Part shown: positions 22,986 to 35,598 of the stretch, piece after piece | Numbering within the stretch: position 1 is the stretch's first letter | Layout of the letters: each line of letters starts with the position of its first letter | DNA from: Hofstenia miamia | Taxonomy: Eukaryota; Xenacoelomorpha; Acoela | Length of the DNA stretch: 58,648 bases | Direction: 5' to 3' | Assembly: GCA_004352715.1 (NCBI GenBank) | Contig: SCFE01000064.1 | Span: 1,176,557-1,235,204 of the forward strand | Translations under genes and position numbers: made by a program | Notes under the pieces: model-generated | Told to the model about the DNA's origin: nothing | What the model saw: the letters and a program-made list of their open reading frames with translations, nothing else | Database searches by the model: none

Positions 22986-23513
22986 CAACGTAAAATATTC
23001 CAAAATATCCCTTTAATGTACATTTATAGACATTTCATATTAAAGCAAAATTACCCAATGTGATAAATTAGATATTGAATTGAAGATTCTGAGAATAGGA
23101 TTAATAGCATTAAATTTCAGTTTGATAATAAATTTGTTAGAGGTTTCGTGAACCATTGTGTTATTGCTGTTTAGTAATACTGTTTGTATTAATAACCTTG
23201 AAATAGATCGTAACTTAAATAGCATCTGCGTTAACTTCCATTATTGATAAATAGTCTTTTAGTAGTAGTTGCGGTTTTCATTGTATTGTCAATATTAATG
23301 CGAATTTTAATTTTAGTATTTATTTATTTACTTGAAGATTCGTAGTGTGAATAACACAGCCATACTTATGTATGGAAATAGTAGGTCAGACTCCTACCGA
23401 ATCTCCGTAAACATTAAATGATTCAGATGTTACAAACGCTGTAAATATATTTTTATAGTTACTGTTTGTTCGCATTACATGTAAGATAAAATTATTGAAA
23501 TTTATATTAGCAA
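22986..23513. other. AT-rich spacer before gap
   Basis: No convincing gene or repeat; it ends at a 1000-N gap. Confidence 0.4.
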
Positions 23514-24513
23514 NNNNNNNNNNNNNNNNNNNNNNNNNNNNNNNNNNNNNNNNNNNNNNNNNNNNNNNNNNNNNNNNNNNNNNNNNNNNNNNNNNNNNNN
23601 NNNNNNNNNNNNNNNNNNNNNNNNNNNNNNNNNNNNNNNNNNNNNNNNNNNNNNNNNNNNNNNNNNNNNNNNNNNNNNNNNNNNNNNNNNNNNNNNNNNN
23701 NNNNNNNNNNNNNNNNNNNNNNNNNNNNNNNNNNNNNNNNNNNNNNNNNNNNNNNNNNNNNNNNNNNNNNNNNNNNNNNNNNNNNNNNNNNNNNNNNNNN
23801 NNNNNNNNNNNNNNNNNNNNNNNNNNNNNNNNNNNNNNNNNNNNNNNNNNNNNNNNNNNNNNNNNNNNNNNNNNNNNNNNNNNNNNNNNNNNNNNNNNNN
23901 NNNNNNNNNNNNNNNNNNNNNNNNNNNNNNNNNNNNNNNNNNNNNNNNNNNNNNNNNNNNNNNNNNNNNNNNNNNNNNNNNNNNNNNNNNNNNNNNNNNN
24001 NNNNNNNNNNNNNNNNNNNNNNNNNNNNNNNNNNNNNNNNNNNNNNNNNNNNNNNNNNNNNNNNNNNNNNNNNNNNNNNNNNNNNNNNNNNNNNNNNNNN
24101 NNNNNNNNNNNNNNNNNNNNNNNNNNNNNNNNNNNNNNNNNNNNNNNNNNNNNNNNNNNNNNNNNNNNNNNNNNNNNNNNNNNNNNNNNNNNNNNNNNNN
24201 NNNNNNNNNNNNNNNNNNNNNNNNNNNNNNNNNNNNNNNNNNNNNNNNNNNNNNNNNNNNNNNNNNNNNNNNNNNNNNNNNNNNNNNNNNNNNNNNNNNN
24301 NNNNNNNNNNNNNNNNNNNNNNNNNNNNNNNNNNNNNNNNNNNNNNNNNNNNNNNNNNNNNNNNNNNNNNNNNNNNNNNNNNNNNNNNNNNNNNNNNNNN
24401 NNNNNNNNNNNNNNNNNNNNNNNNNNNNNNNNNNNNNNNNNNNNNNNNNNNNNNNNNNNNNNNNNNNNNNNNNNNNNNNNNNNNNNNNNNNNNNNNNNNN
24501 NNNNNNNNNNNNN
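23514..24513. other. Assembly gap (1000 N)
   Basis: Exactly 1000 N, a placeholder. Confidence 0.99.
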
Positions 24514-24754
24514 AATGAATGCACGTTTACTCTTGAGTGACGATCCTGTCTTCCAAACTCTCTGCTTTACCTAAATAAGTTGAGTTAATTAAGTAGCTAC
24601 AAAGGCTCTTGTATATTAAATTAGTTTAATAAACCACACACTTATTATAAAGGAGAGAAAACGGAAAAGTGTCAACTCTGATTAGTGGTTAATCTAAGAA
24701 AAGTAATAGCTTTCTCTAAATAACACCCTCACGGTGAGTTGGCATGATTCTACA
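24514..24754 (+). repeat. Possible LTR 3' end, plus orientation
   Basis: The final bases GTTGGCATGATTCTACA (to 24754) resemble the end of the 10901-12198 LTR on its own strand (GTTGGCGAGATTCTACA), and TAATAGC..TCTCTAAAT upstream loosely matches TTATAGCAGCTCCTAAAT there. The similarity is short and the start lies in the gap, so this is tentative. Confidence 0.3.
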
Positions 24755-24794
24755 TTAATTAATTTTAAAATGTATCTCCATACAATTTGTCATT

Positions 24795-26106
24795 TTATTC
24801 ATTTATATTTTTGCAGGAACACACTCCACTCTGAGTAACTTCTTCCTTCTTCTTCTCATCTAACTGTGCCCACTCATCTGCCAGGAAGTTTGGGTGCTTG
24901 GTGGCAAACTGAGTGTACAATATCATCAACCTCTCCCTTAAGTCCAAATGATTTTTCAACCAGACTTCTGACGGTATTCTGATCTTGCTGCATTGGAGTA
25001 TCCCCTGCAGCTTTTTAAAAACGTTCTCATTTTTCTTCCTAAATTGGAGTGTTCTCTGCACCAACTTGTAAGTGATTTGAGAATCGAATCTGCTATCATG
25101 TGGCTGAAGGCCTTGTTCTTTTAATTTTATGAGTTTATCTGGGCACAATTGCTTTGCCAAAGATGTTAATGAAAAGGAAGGCATCTCCTGAATAGCGGCT
25201 TCTAGTAGTTGTTCTTCTTTGATCTCCTGCAGACTTTGTATATTTAATAGGACCATGATCTTTGTTTCTATCCTATAAGCAAGATAGTATACAGGAATTC
25301 CCAGGTTATGCAAACCCAACATGGGACAGTCTTGGGTGCTGTTGAATAATACCATTCCTGTTGCTTTCATCTCTTTTATTTTCTAATAGATTTGTTCAGG
25401 CCAATTGTTTGAATTTAAAAATTCTGCCTGGGCATTGGTACCATTTAATAATGCTAACGCAGGATGTTCTTTTCCCACAAACTCTAAAAATTCCTGCATT
25501 CTTTTGATATTTAATCGCTCCTGCAATTGTGCTATATTCCTGTAATATAAAAGGTTGTCCATTATTTTGAATTGTTTTCATGCCTTCCAGTATATTTTTC
25601 TACCCTCTAGATCATGATAATTTAATGTGGACAGCAGATAGTTTACTGCCAGATAGTTTACAGCAGATATTTGAGAGAAGTCTCACCATTATAAATCAAG
25701 CAATCTAAAGGGACCATCACAATTCTACTGCAGGTTATATTAACTTCTTTGATTTGCCTTCTAGCCATTTTGATCATGGGTAGAGGGATTTCTTGAGGCC
25801 GCACCATGGCGCCAACAAACTCCAAATCTAATGCCACCAAGCTTTCATTTCCCCCATGATCTCCTCTGAACTGCATGTATATATTTTTGTGTGATGGTTT
25901 TTGGATTCTGTAACCTAGCCTCAAATTTTAGGTACCAATGCTCGTTATTTTGGTGTGCTACTTGAATCTCCAAAATCTCCATGTCATCTTCATTTTTATG
26001 AGATTCCAGACCACCATCTTTTTCTATGACCATGTTGGCAACTAGGTATGGCAATTCTTCCATTTGCTTCTGTATCTCTTTTTGGATACTCTGCCTGGCA
26101 TCTAGC
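24795..26106 (-). pseudogene. C-terminal half of a decayed homologue of the long-ORF protein
   Basis: By eye this reads as a diverged copy of about residues 470-988 of the long protein at 12216-15310. Matching landmarks, in order: QKEIQKQM/AEKQVNKI, EIQV/EITV, RIET/RRVE, an H.SR.D motif (25100-25083), then FRKKNENVF/YEKFYEEF and a charged C-terminus. It is broken by one frameshift near 25880, an in-frame TGA near 25580, an in-frame TAG near 25390 and a small duplication of TAAACTATCTG near 25630-25660. The GIND sequence is replaced by STQD. An intron-like boundary at its upstream end (TTTAG followed by CTAGATGCC at about 26106) is in phase with the segment at 26908-27022. Confidence 0.65.
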
Positions 26107-26784
26107 TAAATAAATTACTGGTTAAGTACTTAATGCATGCTCCTAAAAAAAACTTTTTATCTGATTCCAAACTCCAATTTACGAACTACTGTAATGAGTA
26201 CAGCTTCGAATTTTTAATCATACAGTTTTAGTTTACTAGGTTTCATGTTTTGGTGACAAAACTTCTGTTTAATTGACGTAATCCAACTCTTTCTAAGGTC
26301 TAAATTTCATGAGAACACTACTATTAATTTAGGTATTTACTTATATACCAATGTCACACATTTCCTGTGTAATACTAGAGTCTTACAGTAGAGTGTATTA
26401 ATTGATTTCACTCTTCTATCACGTCTTAAATGGAAAGTTCCGCAATCAGGGGTCAATGTGGGGTCTGACTGTAGCCGGAATTCTTACTAATTGCTTAAAC
26501 ACCTATAATTAGCCATTACTGAAACATTTTAGCTAAGTTTAATTAGACATTTTGCAGCTTCCAAACCTACCTTTGCTAATTACAAGGCTATGTTTTTGGG
26601 TCAAGGTCTAGCACTGTCATCAATTCTAAGCAACCTGCATATTACTATTTAACTACTAGTTTACATATCAGTCTTTTAGTACAGTATTTTAATTAATACA
26701 TGTAATATCCTTAATCTTGTACTATATATAACTTCTACTAGGACATTGACTTTATTAGGTAACTATTAATTCTAGTAAAAACAT
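26107..26784. other. Non-coding stretch, possible intron or insertion
   Basis: AT-rich with no ORF. If the flanking protein segments are exons on the minus strand, it is bounded by a GTGAGT-type donor near 26908 and a TTTAG acceptor near 26107 in consistent phase. It could equally be an insertion. Confidence 0.35.
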
Positions 26785-27022
26785 TTATTTTCTAATAATT
26801 AAATTGATTGATATAAAACATTTATGTTCAAGGGTGGTGATAATCCTTTTCTGCCAGAGCATGTGTCTTTTTTGATGGCTTTGATGTTCTGTGTGAACAC
26901 TCACCACCCTAAACCTTTCCATTGGAGTTATGTAACTCTTTACTATCCAGACCTCCTTTCTTAAATGGCTAGAAAGTCTGGTGTAGTAGTACTCTGGAAA
27001 CATCCAGGTCCTCATTGTATGT
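26785..27022 (-). pseudogene. Protein-like segment between the homologue's halves
   Basis: An open frame beginning after TTTTTAG and rich in aromatic and basic residues (EYYYTRLSSHLRKEVW). It would correspond to about residues 450-470 of the long protein (PWMTTRSLIRRESV) but is longer, and the match is weak. A GTGAGT donor-like site follows GGTTTAGGGTG near 26908. Either a piece of the decayed homologue or unrelated. Confidence 0.3.
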
Positions 27023-27317
27023 TCCTAAAAACAATTACTACTTTTCACTATTCATGCATTTGAACTAAATCACAACATCTAAATAATAAACAGAAAAGAA
27101 AAAAAAACAAAAAAAAACATTTTGATCTATATACACTATAAATGTGACAGAGTCCAAAAACTATGTATTTTCATCCCCATAGCCAACACCAGAGTGACTT
27201 CTTTGTTCTACTACCATGAAATTTGTTGGTTTTCTAAACATAATTATCGAACTTCAACCACTTTGATTTTTCATGCACTATCTAATTTTTCTAATTATTC
27301 ATGTTTTTTATATTTTT
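27023..27317. other. Spacer between element E1 and the homologue
   Basis: AT-rich, with a run of A and C residues near 27095-27120. No ORF on the relevant strand. Confidence 0.4.
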
Positions 27318-30300
27318 GAACACCATGACCAGGCCAGCACAGGGCCAAAACGATTTGGAGCTCTTCTCTCATGATTAGGATATGCATCCCTTTGAAATGG
27401 CCTGTCTGGAACATTATCTTCTTCTTCTCTTCATACCAAAATTGGTTCTAGCTCCAGTGGCATCCCAGGTGGTGTCACATTAACTGGTTCCCAGGTTAGG
27501 AATTTCAACTTGCTGACATAATGCTAATTCATATTCAGCTTCTTCTTCCCCTGGATTTTCTGTTTCCAATTCTTCCATCTTATCCTTTTCTATACCATTT
27601 TCTTTATATGGCTTCAACCTGTTTATGTGAACAATTTGCCATTTCTTCCTGGGATATTTGAGATGCTTAATCTGCACATTTACCTTGTTGATCACTTTTA
27701 CTACTTCATATGGCCCCAAATAAGGGCTATGTAGCTTCTTCACCATTCTTTTCTTAATTGCAGGGTGTTAAAGTAAGACTTTATTGCCCACTGTGAACTC
27801 TTGGAACCACACCTTTTTGTTATAATAATCACTCATTGTTTCCTGTGCTTTTCCAGTGGCTTCTATCACTGCTTGCTGTAAGCAACTCAAATTCATCCAA
27901 AGATCTAAAATATATTGATGTATATTATCATAATGCTGTCTTTGTTCTTCAGGTTCTGGTAACAGTAGTTGCACTGGAACCTGAGCTTTCTGACCAAACA
28001 TAACTTGAAAAGGAGAGACTCCTGTCAACTGGTGTCTACTTGTGTTATATGTGAAGCAAGCTTGTTCTATAAACTGATCCCAATTGTTTTGATCTTCATT
28101 GATATATTTTGAAACTATATCAATCAATGTTTTGTTCCAACATTCTTTTTGTCCATTTCCTTGAGGGTGGAAGGCTGTTGTCTGAATTTTCTTTATATCT
28201 AAATAAAACACAGTTGATGTATTAAATTACTCTCAAAATTTCTTCTTTGATCTATTAAAATGTGATCAGGAAGACCAAACTGGGTAAATACTCTATTAAC
28301 TAATACTTTGGCTGTTGATTCAGTGGTGGCATCCACCAGAGGAAAAGCAAATTGAAATTTTGAAAATAAATACCATTAAAATCTATTTGTTTCCATTTTC
28401 AATTTTTGTAAGTGGTCCCATGAAATCAGCTGCTATTATTTCAAAAGGGTAACCTACCTTAATTGATTTCATTGGAGCCCTTACTACTGGTACAGGAAAT
28501 TTTGTTTTATTGCATCTTTTGCAAGCATTCATATATGATACAACATCATTTGACATCCCTGTCCAACTCCTTAATTTTTGCCATTGTTTTTGCTTGTACC
28601 AAATATACTGCTGAAGGATTTTGATGCACCACCTCTGAAATCTTAGATATAAATACTCTAGGTATGATTAATCTTAAAGGTTCTTTAGGTTCCCTAAGAT
28701 ATAATATTTTATTTTCCTCATATAGATTGTCCCATTTATACCAATAATAAAACGTTTCCCACAGGGAACCTGACAACAATTGTCTATCTGGTTTTTTTGA
28801 AATCTTTTCTAAAACTAACTGATTATATATTGGACCAATTATTACATCTTGTTTTTGAGCTTGTACAAATTTTTCTTTCTCCTCACAACCCAATTGTATT
28901 GAGAATGTTAGTAAGTCTCTCAGATCATCAACTCCCTCATCTTGCTCTTTCAGACATACCAGATCCAATCTGCTTAATGTGTTGGCATTTTGATGTTTAG
29001 CTCCAGGTTTATGTACTATGTTGAAATCAAATCCTGACAAAAATGCAATCCAACAGTATAATTGACCACTGATTTCTTGAAAATTCTTTAACCATTTTAG
29101 ACTAGCATGATCTGTGATTACTGTAAACTTCCTGCCATACAAGTAATGTTTGAATTTTTGAGTTGCCCAAACCACTGATAATAGTTCCTTCTTCATAGTG
29201 GAATAATTTATTTCAGAATCTTGTAATGCATGACTAGATTATGTGACCACTGTTTCACCAGTTTCATCTTGCTGTGCCAAAATTGCTCCCAGTGCTGTCC
29301 CACTTGCGTTGGTCAACAGGATGAATTTCTTTGATAAATCTGGATAATCCAGAATTGGAGCTGAAATTAATTTTTGTTTTAGATTCTCAAATGCTTCCTG
29401 TTGGTCTTTCCCCAGTTATATGGGGCATTTTTCCTTAATAATTTGGTTAGTGGATAAGATATATTTGCATACCCTTCCACAAATCTTCTATAATATCCAG
29501 TGAGACCTAGGAAACTGCATAGCTGTGTCAAATTTGATGGGGGTTTGAGATGCTTTACTGCTTTGATTTTCTCCTCGTCAGATTCTAGTTCCTTTTTAGA
29601 GATTTTGTGGCCCAAAAATTTGATTTCCTTCTGAAAGAATACGCACTTCTTTGCACACAGCTTTAAACCAGCCTTCCTGAGTACTGTTGCCACTTTTGCA
29701 AAGTTCTCCAACATCTGTTCAAAGGTTCTCCCAATCACTAGGATGTCATCTAAATATACCAAACAAGCTTTATAAAGTAATTCATCTAAAATACAATCCA
29801 TTAATCTCTGGAAGCTACTCAGCACAGATGTTAGGGTAAAAGGCATTCTCAAGAATTCAAAGTGACCTGAGGGAACAGAGAAAGCTGTCTTAGGGATATC
29901 ACATTCCCTAATTTTCATTTGATGATACCAAATTACTAAATCTAATGTAATGAAAAACCTGGACCCTTGTATTGAGTCGAAAATATTTTCAATGTTAGGT
30001 AAAGGGTATGCACTCACATCTTCCAACTTTTTGTTGACTGTGCTTCTATAATCAACACATAGTCTTAATTTCCCATTTCGTTTTCAAACTAAGACAATGG
30101 GCTATTCCAAGGCAAGAATGATTTCCTAATTACCCCTAATTTTAACAACATATTAATTTGTTCAATGAGCTCATCATGAAATGTGAATGGCACCCTACTT
30201 GGCCTAATATTTACTGCCTTTTCATCAATTGTGTTCAATTCCAATGGCAACATATCACAACTTCCCAGTTCTTCTGAGCTCAGTGCAAATACATCTTTGA

Positions 30301-30958
30301 ATTTTTTGATTTGTTTCTGAAAGATCTGTTTTTCTGTTTCCAAGATTTCTACCCCATCAAATCCAATTTGTTTAAGAATTTCTGTCATTCTCTCTGACTG
30401 TTGAGCTTCCAGAACCTTTTGGTCAGACGTCATAGCCTTTCATTTATCTAAGTACATTGAAAAATTTACAAAATCATTAAGTTTATTTTGATTTGGAGTG
30501 GGATTAATAATTTTGATTTCCTTGGTTATATTTCTGTTGAATTCATAACTGTTACTTTCATTCTTAAAATAAACCCTATTTGTCACAAAATCAACTGCCC
30601 CTTGGCATGTTTTTAATACATCACACCCTAATATTACAGTTTCTAATAATTCCCTTACAACAAATACATTTGCAGTAATTTTTTCAGTGCATATTGCAAT
30701 TTTGATTTTTGAAGTTCCTTTAATTTGGAGTGGTTCACCATTTGTGGCGTAGATTTTTGTAGAATTATCTGCATTGATTTGATTTCCCAAATTGTTAATA
30801 AAGCTCTCATTCACTAGGGAGATTGGACTACCTGTGTCTATCAAAATTTTTGTTTCACAACCTTGTACAGGCAATTTAATATATTCTAATGAATCAACTG
30901 TTTTATCTGAATTGTGTAAGTAAATTTGGGGTTGACTGGCCAAGCTATGCCTGGCCAT
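27318..30958 (-). pseudogene. pol: E1 pol: protease, RT, RNase H, integrase (broken)
   Basis: Gypsy-type pol in several frames. Protease at about 30840 keeps its DTG (LIDTGSPIS). The RT at 30026-29379 keeps the YLDD active site and FLG..GYYRRF; the RNase H part at 29196-28546 has VITDHASLKWL. Integrase has a Cys pair (ACKRC) near 28520, an ADFMGP aspartate near 28435, an LIDQ aspartate near 28250 and the glutamate in GQKECWNKTL (about 28145). A GPYEVV module lies near 27720 and a charged tail ends near 27318. Breaks include frameshifts near 30110, 28550, 28210, 27760 and 27480, and in-frame stops near 30085 and 29240. It follows gag with a stop/ATG offset of two bases (TAATAATG), which may reflect frameshift-type expression in the ancestor. 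It is not active in this form. Confidence 0.85.
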
Positions 30959-30960
30959 TA

Positions 30961-31752
30961 TTAGTTTAATTTTGGCTTCCTATTGTTATTCTTTGGACAA
31001 CTCCAAGAGAGGTGTCCTGGTTGGTTACATTTAAAACAAATCACATTAGACCAATCATAATTGCTAGGCTTGTTAATTGTTTTATTTGTTTTCTCCCCCA
31101 TCAGTTTATTGATTTTTTCAATTAACACTTTTAGTTGGAGTTCTAGTTTTTCCCACAGATTCGCATTTTCATTTGACTGCAAAATGTGGTGCACTTTGGT
31201 TAATTTATGTGGCCTTCCTTTGATTGTAAGAGCACTCTCAGCAGTTATAGCTATAGCCAGAGCCTCTTCTAAATTCTTTGGATTGGCAGTCTGTACTTGG
31301 AACTGGATTTTAGCATTTTGAATCCCTTCAATAAACACAGTCTTAGCTAAATTGGAATTAATGATTTCAATGGGAATCATCAGATAAGCTTTCACTGATA
31401 ATCAGAATATTTCTTTGGAAAACTCTAACAGAATTTCTTTATCTAATTGTTTCCTGGCATGAAGTATTGTTTCACTTGTCACTTGTGAGTTTGAAATAAA
31501 TTTCTTGGATAATATTTCAATTAAGTTGTCATAATCATTCTCTGTTCTTACTTGTCTAATGTCTAAAGGCAGTGCTGTATAAATACTTTTTGCATGACCC
31601 TTCAATGAAAGAGCCAAGTAACCAGCCTTGATTTCAGGATCTTGCCATGCATTCAGATCACACAGTATTGTGAAGGTTTGCATCCATTACAAAAAGCTCT
31701 CCATTTCCATAAAATAGAATTTTTCATGTGGCATTAATAGTCTCTGTGCCAT
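30961..31752 (-). pseudogene. gag: E1 gag (broken), with zinc knuckle
   Basis: Begins at the ATG at 31752, in the MAQRLL frame, soon after the primer-binding region. It has a helical capsid-like body with AWQDPEIKAGYLALSLKGHA (the type seen in Gypsy gag) and ends with a C-F-K-C....H....C zinc knuckle near 31038. Stops interrupt it near 31690 and 31400. It lies between the 5' LTR and pol, as expected. The product would be the structural protein packaging element RNA. Confidence 0.8.
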
Positions 31753-31986
31753 GATTTCTGAACTGAAAACCTAAAAGTAAGTGTTTAGATTATTACCTTC
31801 ACTAACTATTTATTTAAACTATTTCCTATAACAGTCAACCACTTTACAGGTAAATTTTCATCATGTTTAAATTCTTAAACTATCTCTCTAAAACTCCAAT
31901 GAGTTTCTTTATTTTTCATGAGTCCTTAATCTATTTAACAAGCAAAACAAATTTTAATTAATTTTCTTGTTATTTCCAAAAATATT

Positions 31987-32004
31987 ATCTCCAAGATGTT
32001 GCCA
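31987..32004 (-). promoter_or_regulatory. Candidate primer-binding site of E1
   Basis: Two bases after the 5' LTR end the minus strand reads TGGCAACATCTTGGAG. A TGG start just inside the LTR is typical of a tRNA 3'-end complement. The tRNA was not identified. Confidence 0.55.
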
Positions 32005-32006
32005 AA

Positions 32007-33756
32007 TGTAGTGAAAGTGGATTTTCAATAATGATTCTATAATGAGAAGTATGACAGAGAAAGGAAAATTAATCTCTTAAAAGTTATCCAAATTTCACTA
32101 ATGTCTGAATTACCAAAATATAGGGTTAGACTCATACTTAAGAAAATATATCAAAAAGCTTGATACTAAATAATTAAACCCAAAAAGATTCACGATTAGT
32201 GTGATCTTGACAACCAAGGAGTCCTTAGTCAATTACCTACAATATTGAATAATTTAGTCCTCCAATTTCTAGCAACAACACAATGTCCAATTGTGTTAAA
32301 TTTTTGTACCTTACTTTCAAGTATAAAAATAATATTTGCAAATGAAAGATTACTTTTAAAACATGTTTTATTAGACTTTGTCCCCAAATCCGTGATTTCT
32401 TAAATCCCTCTGAATGACTCCAACACCAGTGGTCTTTGTGTTGCAATAATTTTAGTACACAAACGTGCCAAATGGTATCAGTTAAAAGAAAAATGTTTTC
32501 TTTCACAGAAAATAATCCTGCAGAATAAAATTAAGCAAAATAGCTGCTCATTTTTGTGGTCTTACTTTTTCTGAAGTTTCCCTAATGGTATTTCTTTACA
32601 AACATGGTTTTAAACTATTGTATAAAGAACATGATTTATTTAAGTGTCTCACATCCACTAATAGATTTTTACAAAACTTTCTGTTAAATACATTTCTAAA
32701 ACAAATACCACAAACAGAGAAAAAGTGCTAATGTTCAATTGAAATTCCTCTATTACTTGTTAGTTCATTTAATAGAATCTAATTACTTAAGTCAATTGCA
32801 TTTAGTAGCTTCCCACAAAGATTTCTTTATACTAATAACAAGAGAGAGGTTTTAATTCACAAAACTTGATACTTAGAGCTTTCCTAAAACTGTCATAATT
32901 TTCTCTTCAACTTTTGAAAGATTTACTCTATTAAAAGTAAATTAAAATAAAAACACAAGGCAACCATAACTTATTTATTTTACAAAAGGGAGAATGTTTA
33001 AACAAGTACCAACAACAAATTTGAATAACTATAGTCACTAGCTATATTTAAGACCCAATGAAACTTCCACTGTTAATGAATCTAGATTCAAGAGCAAAAC
33101 TTTACCTTATGGGTATCACAACTGCAGTTTGAAATAACCTCTAAATCTGTTGAAGGGAAAATGTGTGACTTTACTGTTACAGCTAAACCAAAACAAACTT
33201 GTAACTCTAAATGAGACCAAAAATATCTTTAGCCAAGATAATTTGCACAATTGAGTTGAAAAATCATTGTAAGATTTTTCTATACTTCTTAGTGTGTGGG
33301 GCAGGGTCAGTCCTTTCTCTCTATTTCACCAGTCTTTTATACCCTTTTTTACATCACTGTCTTCTGGTTGGATGTCCATTTTCATTCCAGAATTAAATTG
33401 ACATTTTGGGCAAATCTGAGAGTTTAATGTCACATTGATCATTCCTCTCTTTGTTTTAAGTAGTCTCTCATTATTTGGTTCTTTGTCTTTCATATTACCT
33501 CATTACTCACTTAAAAGGTTGTTTGAGTGTCTCTTTTCCAAGCAATGAGCTCTTAAAATAAGGCAAGTTTCTTGCAGTTTTGGAAAAATCACAATTCAAC
33601 AAAGCAAGTTTCAATTAAGCCTTCATTTTCCCTCAAATTAAATTTACAAATCATAAATTTATAATTCTCTTTTTGAAAAGAATTAAATTTAACAATTGAA
33701 CATTTTTCGAAGCAGTTTTGACTTTTCAAAATTTGTAAAATTCCAATTTTATTACA
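32007..33756 (-). repeat. 5' LTR of E1 (about 1750 bp)
   Basis: On the minus strand it runs from TGTAATAAAATTGG at 33756 to CTTTCACTACA at 32007 (TG...CA). It is closely similar along its whole length to 48568-50303, which follows the env gene of E2. A primer-binding-like site and gag follow directly, so this is the 5' LTR. Its outer 355 bases are repeated in the probable false duplicate at 34501-34855. Confidence 0.8.
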
Positions 33757-34499
33757 TTACAAACATTCATTAGTAGAAACAGATGGAAGTCAGTTGGCAC
33801 TTAGTAGTGGACCAGGACCAAGCTGATCATGAACGAGATCTGGTCACTCTTAATTTCATTGCCTTAGTCAAAATCAGTCACTTTGAGATGTGTCTCTGGC
33901 AGGGGTGTTCACAGGTGACTTGTACTTGCTTCGTGACCCTCAATGACCCACAGCAACTTGACTTGTGACCTGCTCATTTCTGAGCCGCAACCTGTGATCT
34001 GCATTACCTGCAGACACCCATGGCAGTCATGATAGATTTTTAGAGCTTGGTGTCAATAAAAACATCAAAATTAGGCTAGTTTCACCTTTAAATAATTTAA
34101 CCTAATTTTTGAACTGATTATTTTAATGAGCCACCATTTAGAATACAATATGTAAACATCAATTAATTTTTAGCTTTGTGTTAAATTTTCATGGGTCATG
34201 CAGAAAAACAGACTCACCCGCGACCTGTGTGATCTGCCAAAATTAATGATGCATTTCACCCGTGGCCTGTATGACCCATGGAGACTACTGATCTCTGGTC
34301 ATACCAGTCTGGGAGTTTCTCAAATCTCAAGCTGCAATAGCACGTGGCAATTACCATATTTATACTTACTAAAATATGATTGTAAATGCACTGTAATTTA
34401 AAAAACCTTCACTTATGTAAATTGTATGATTTTGTGAAAGAGTTCACTAACTTTGTCAAGTCGTCTTTTTTGAATCAATACAAGTGCATAATGTAGTAG
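33757..34499. other. Flank of E1 with GTGACCTG-type motifs
   Basis: Moderately GC-rich sequence with repeated TGACCTG/TGACCC motifs and GGCAGGGGTGTTCACAGG, reminiscent of transposon ends, but no matching inverted end was found. Small ORFs are not convincing. Confidence 0.35.
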
Positions 34500-34500
34500 N
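34500..34500. other. Single-N contig join with 1098-bp overlap
   Basis: The contig after this N starts with the same sequence as 33402-34499 and continues past it, so two overlapping contig ends were joined without merging. Confidence 0.85.
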
Positions 34501-35598
34501 CATTTTGGGCAAATCTGAGAGTTTAATGTCACATTGATCATTCCTCTCTTTGTTTTAAGTAGTCTCTCATTATTTGGTTCTTTGTCTTTCATATTACCTC
34601 ATTACTCACTTAAAAGGTTGTTTGAGTGTCTCTTTTCCAAGCAATGAGCTCTTAAAATAAGGCAAGTTTCTTGCAGTTTTGGAAAAATCACAATTCAACA
34701 AAGCAAGTTTCAATTAAGCCTTCATTTTCCCTCAAATTAAATTTACAAATCATAAATTTATAATTCTCTTTTTGAAAAGAATTAAATTTAACAATTGAAC
34801 ATTTTTCGAAGCAGTTTTGACTTTTCAAAATTTGTAAAATTCCAATTTTATTACATTACAAACATTCATTAGTAGAAACAGATGGAAGTCAGTTGGCACT
34901 TAGTAGTGGACCAGGACCAAGCTGATCATGAACGAGATCTGGTCACTCTTAATTTCATTGCCTTAGTCAAAATCAGTCACTTTGAGATGTGTCTCTGGCA
35001 GGGGTGTTCACAGGTGACTTGTACTTGCTTCGTGACCCTCAATGACCCACAGCAACTTGACTTGTGACCTGCTCATTTCTGAGCCGCAACCTGTGATCTG
35101 CATTACCTGCAGACACCCATGGCAGTCATGATAGATTTTTAGAGCTTGGTGTCAATAAAAACATCAAAATTAGGCTAGTTTCACCTTTAAATAATTTAAC
35201 CTAATTTTTGAACTGATTATTTTAATGAGCCACCATTTAGAATACAATATGTAAACATCAATTAATTTTTAGCTTTGTGTTAAATTTTCATGGGTCATGC
35301 AGAAAAACAGACTCACCCGCGACCTGTGTGATCTGCCAAAATTAATGATGCATTTCACCCGTGGCCTGTATGACCCATGGAGACTACTGATCTCTGGTCA
35401 TACCAGTCTGGGAGTTTCTCAAATCTCAAGCTGCAATAGCACGTGGCAATTACCATATTTATACTTACTAAAATATGATTGTAAATGCACTGTAATTTAA
35501 AAAACCTTCACTTATGTAAATTGTATGATTTTGTGAAAGAGTTCACTAACTTTGTCAAGTCGTCTTTTTTGAATCAATACAAGTGCATAATGTAGTAG
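34501..35598. repeat. Exact repeat of 33402-34499 (probable assembly artefact)
   Basis: 1098 bases matching the preceding block, starting CATTTTGGGCAAATC and ending CATAATGTAGTAG. It includes the outer part of the E1 5' LTR. It should count once. Confidence 0.85.

Noticed and set aside
33880-33940. hAT-type terminus (CAGGGGTG) near GGCAGGGGTGTTCACAGG
   Set aside because: No matching inverted end or 8-bp target duplication was found in the flank.
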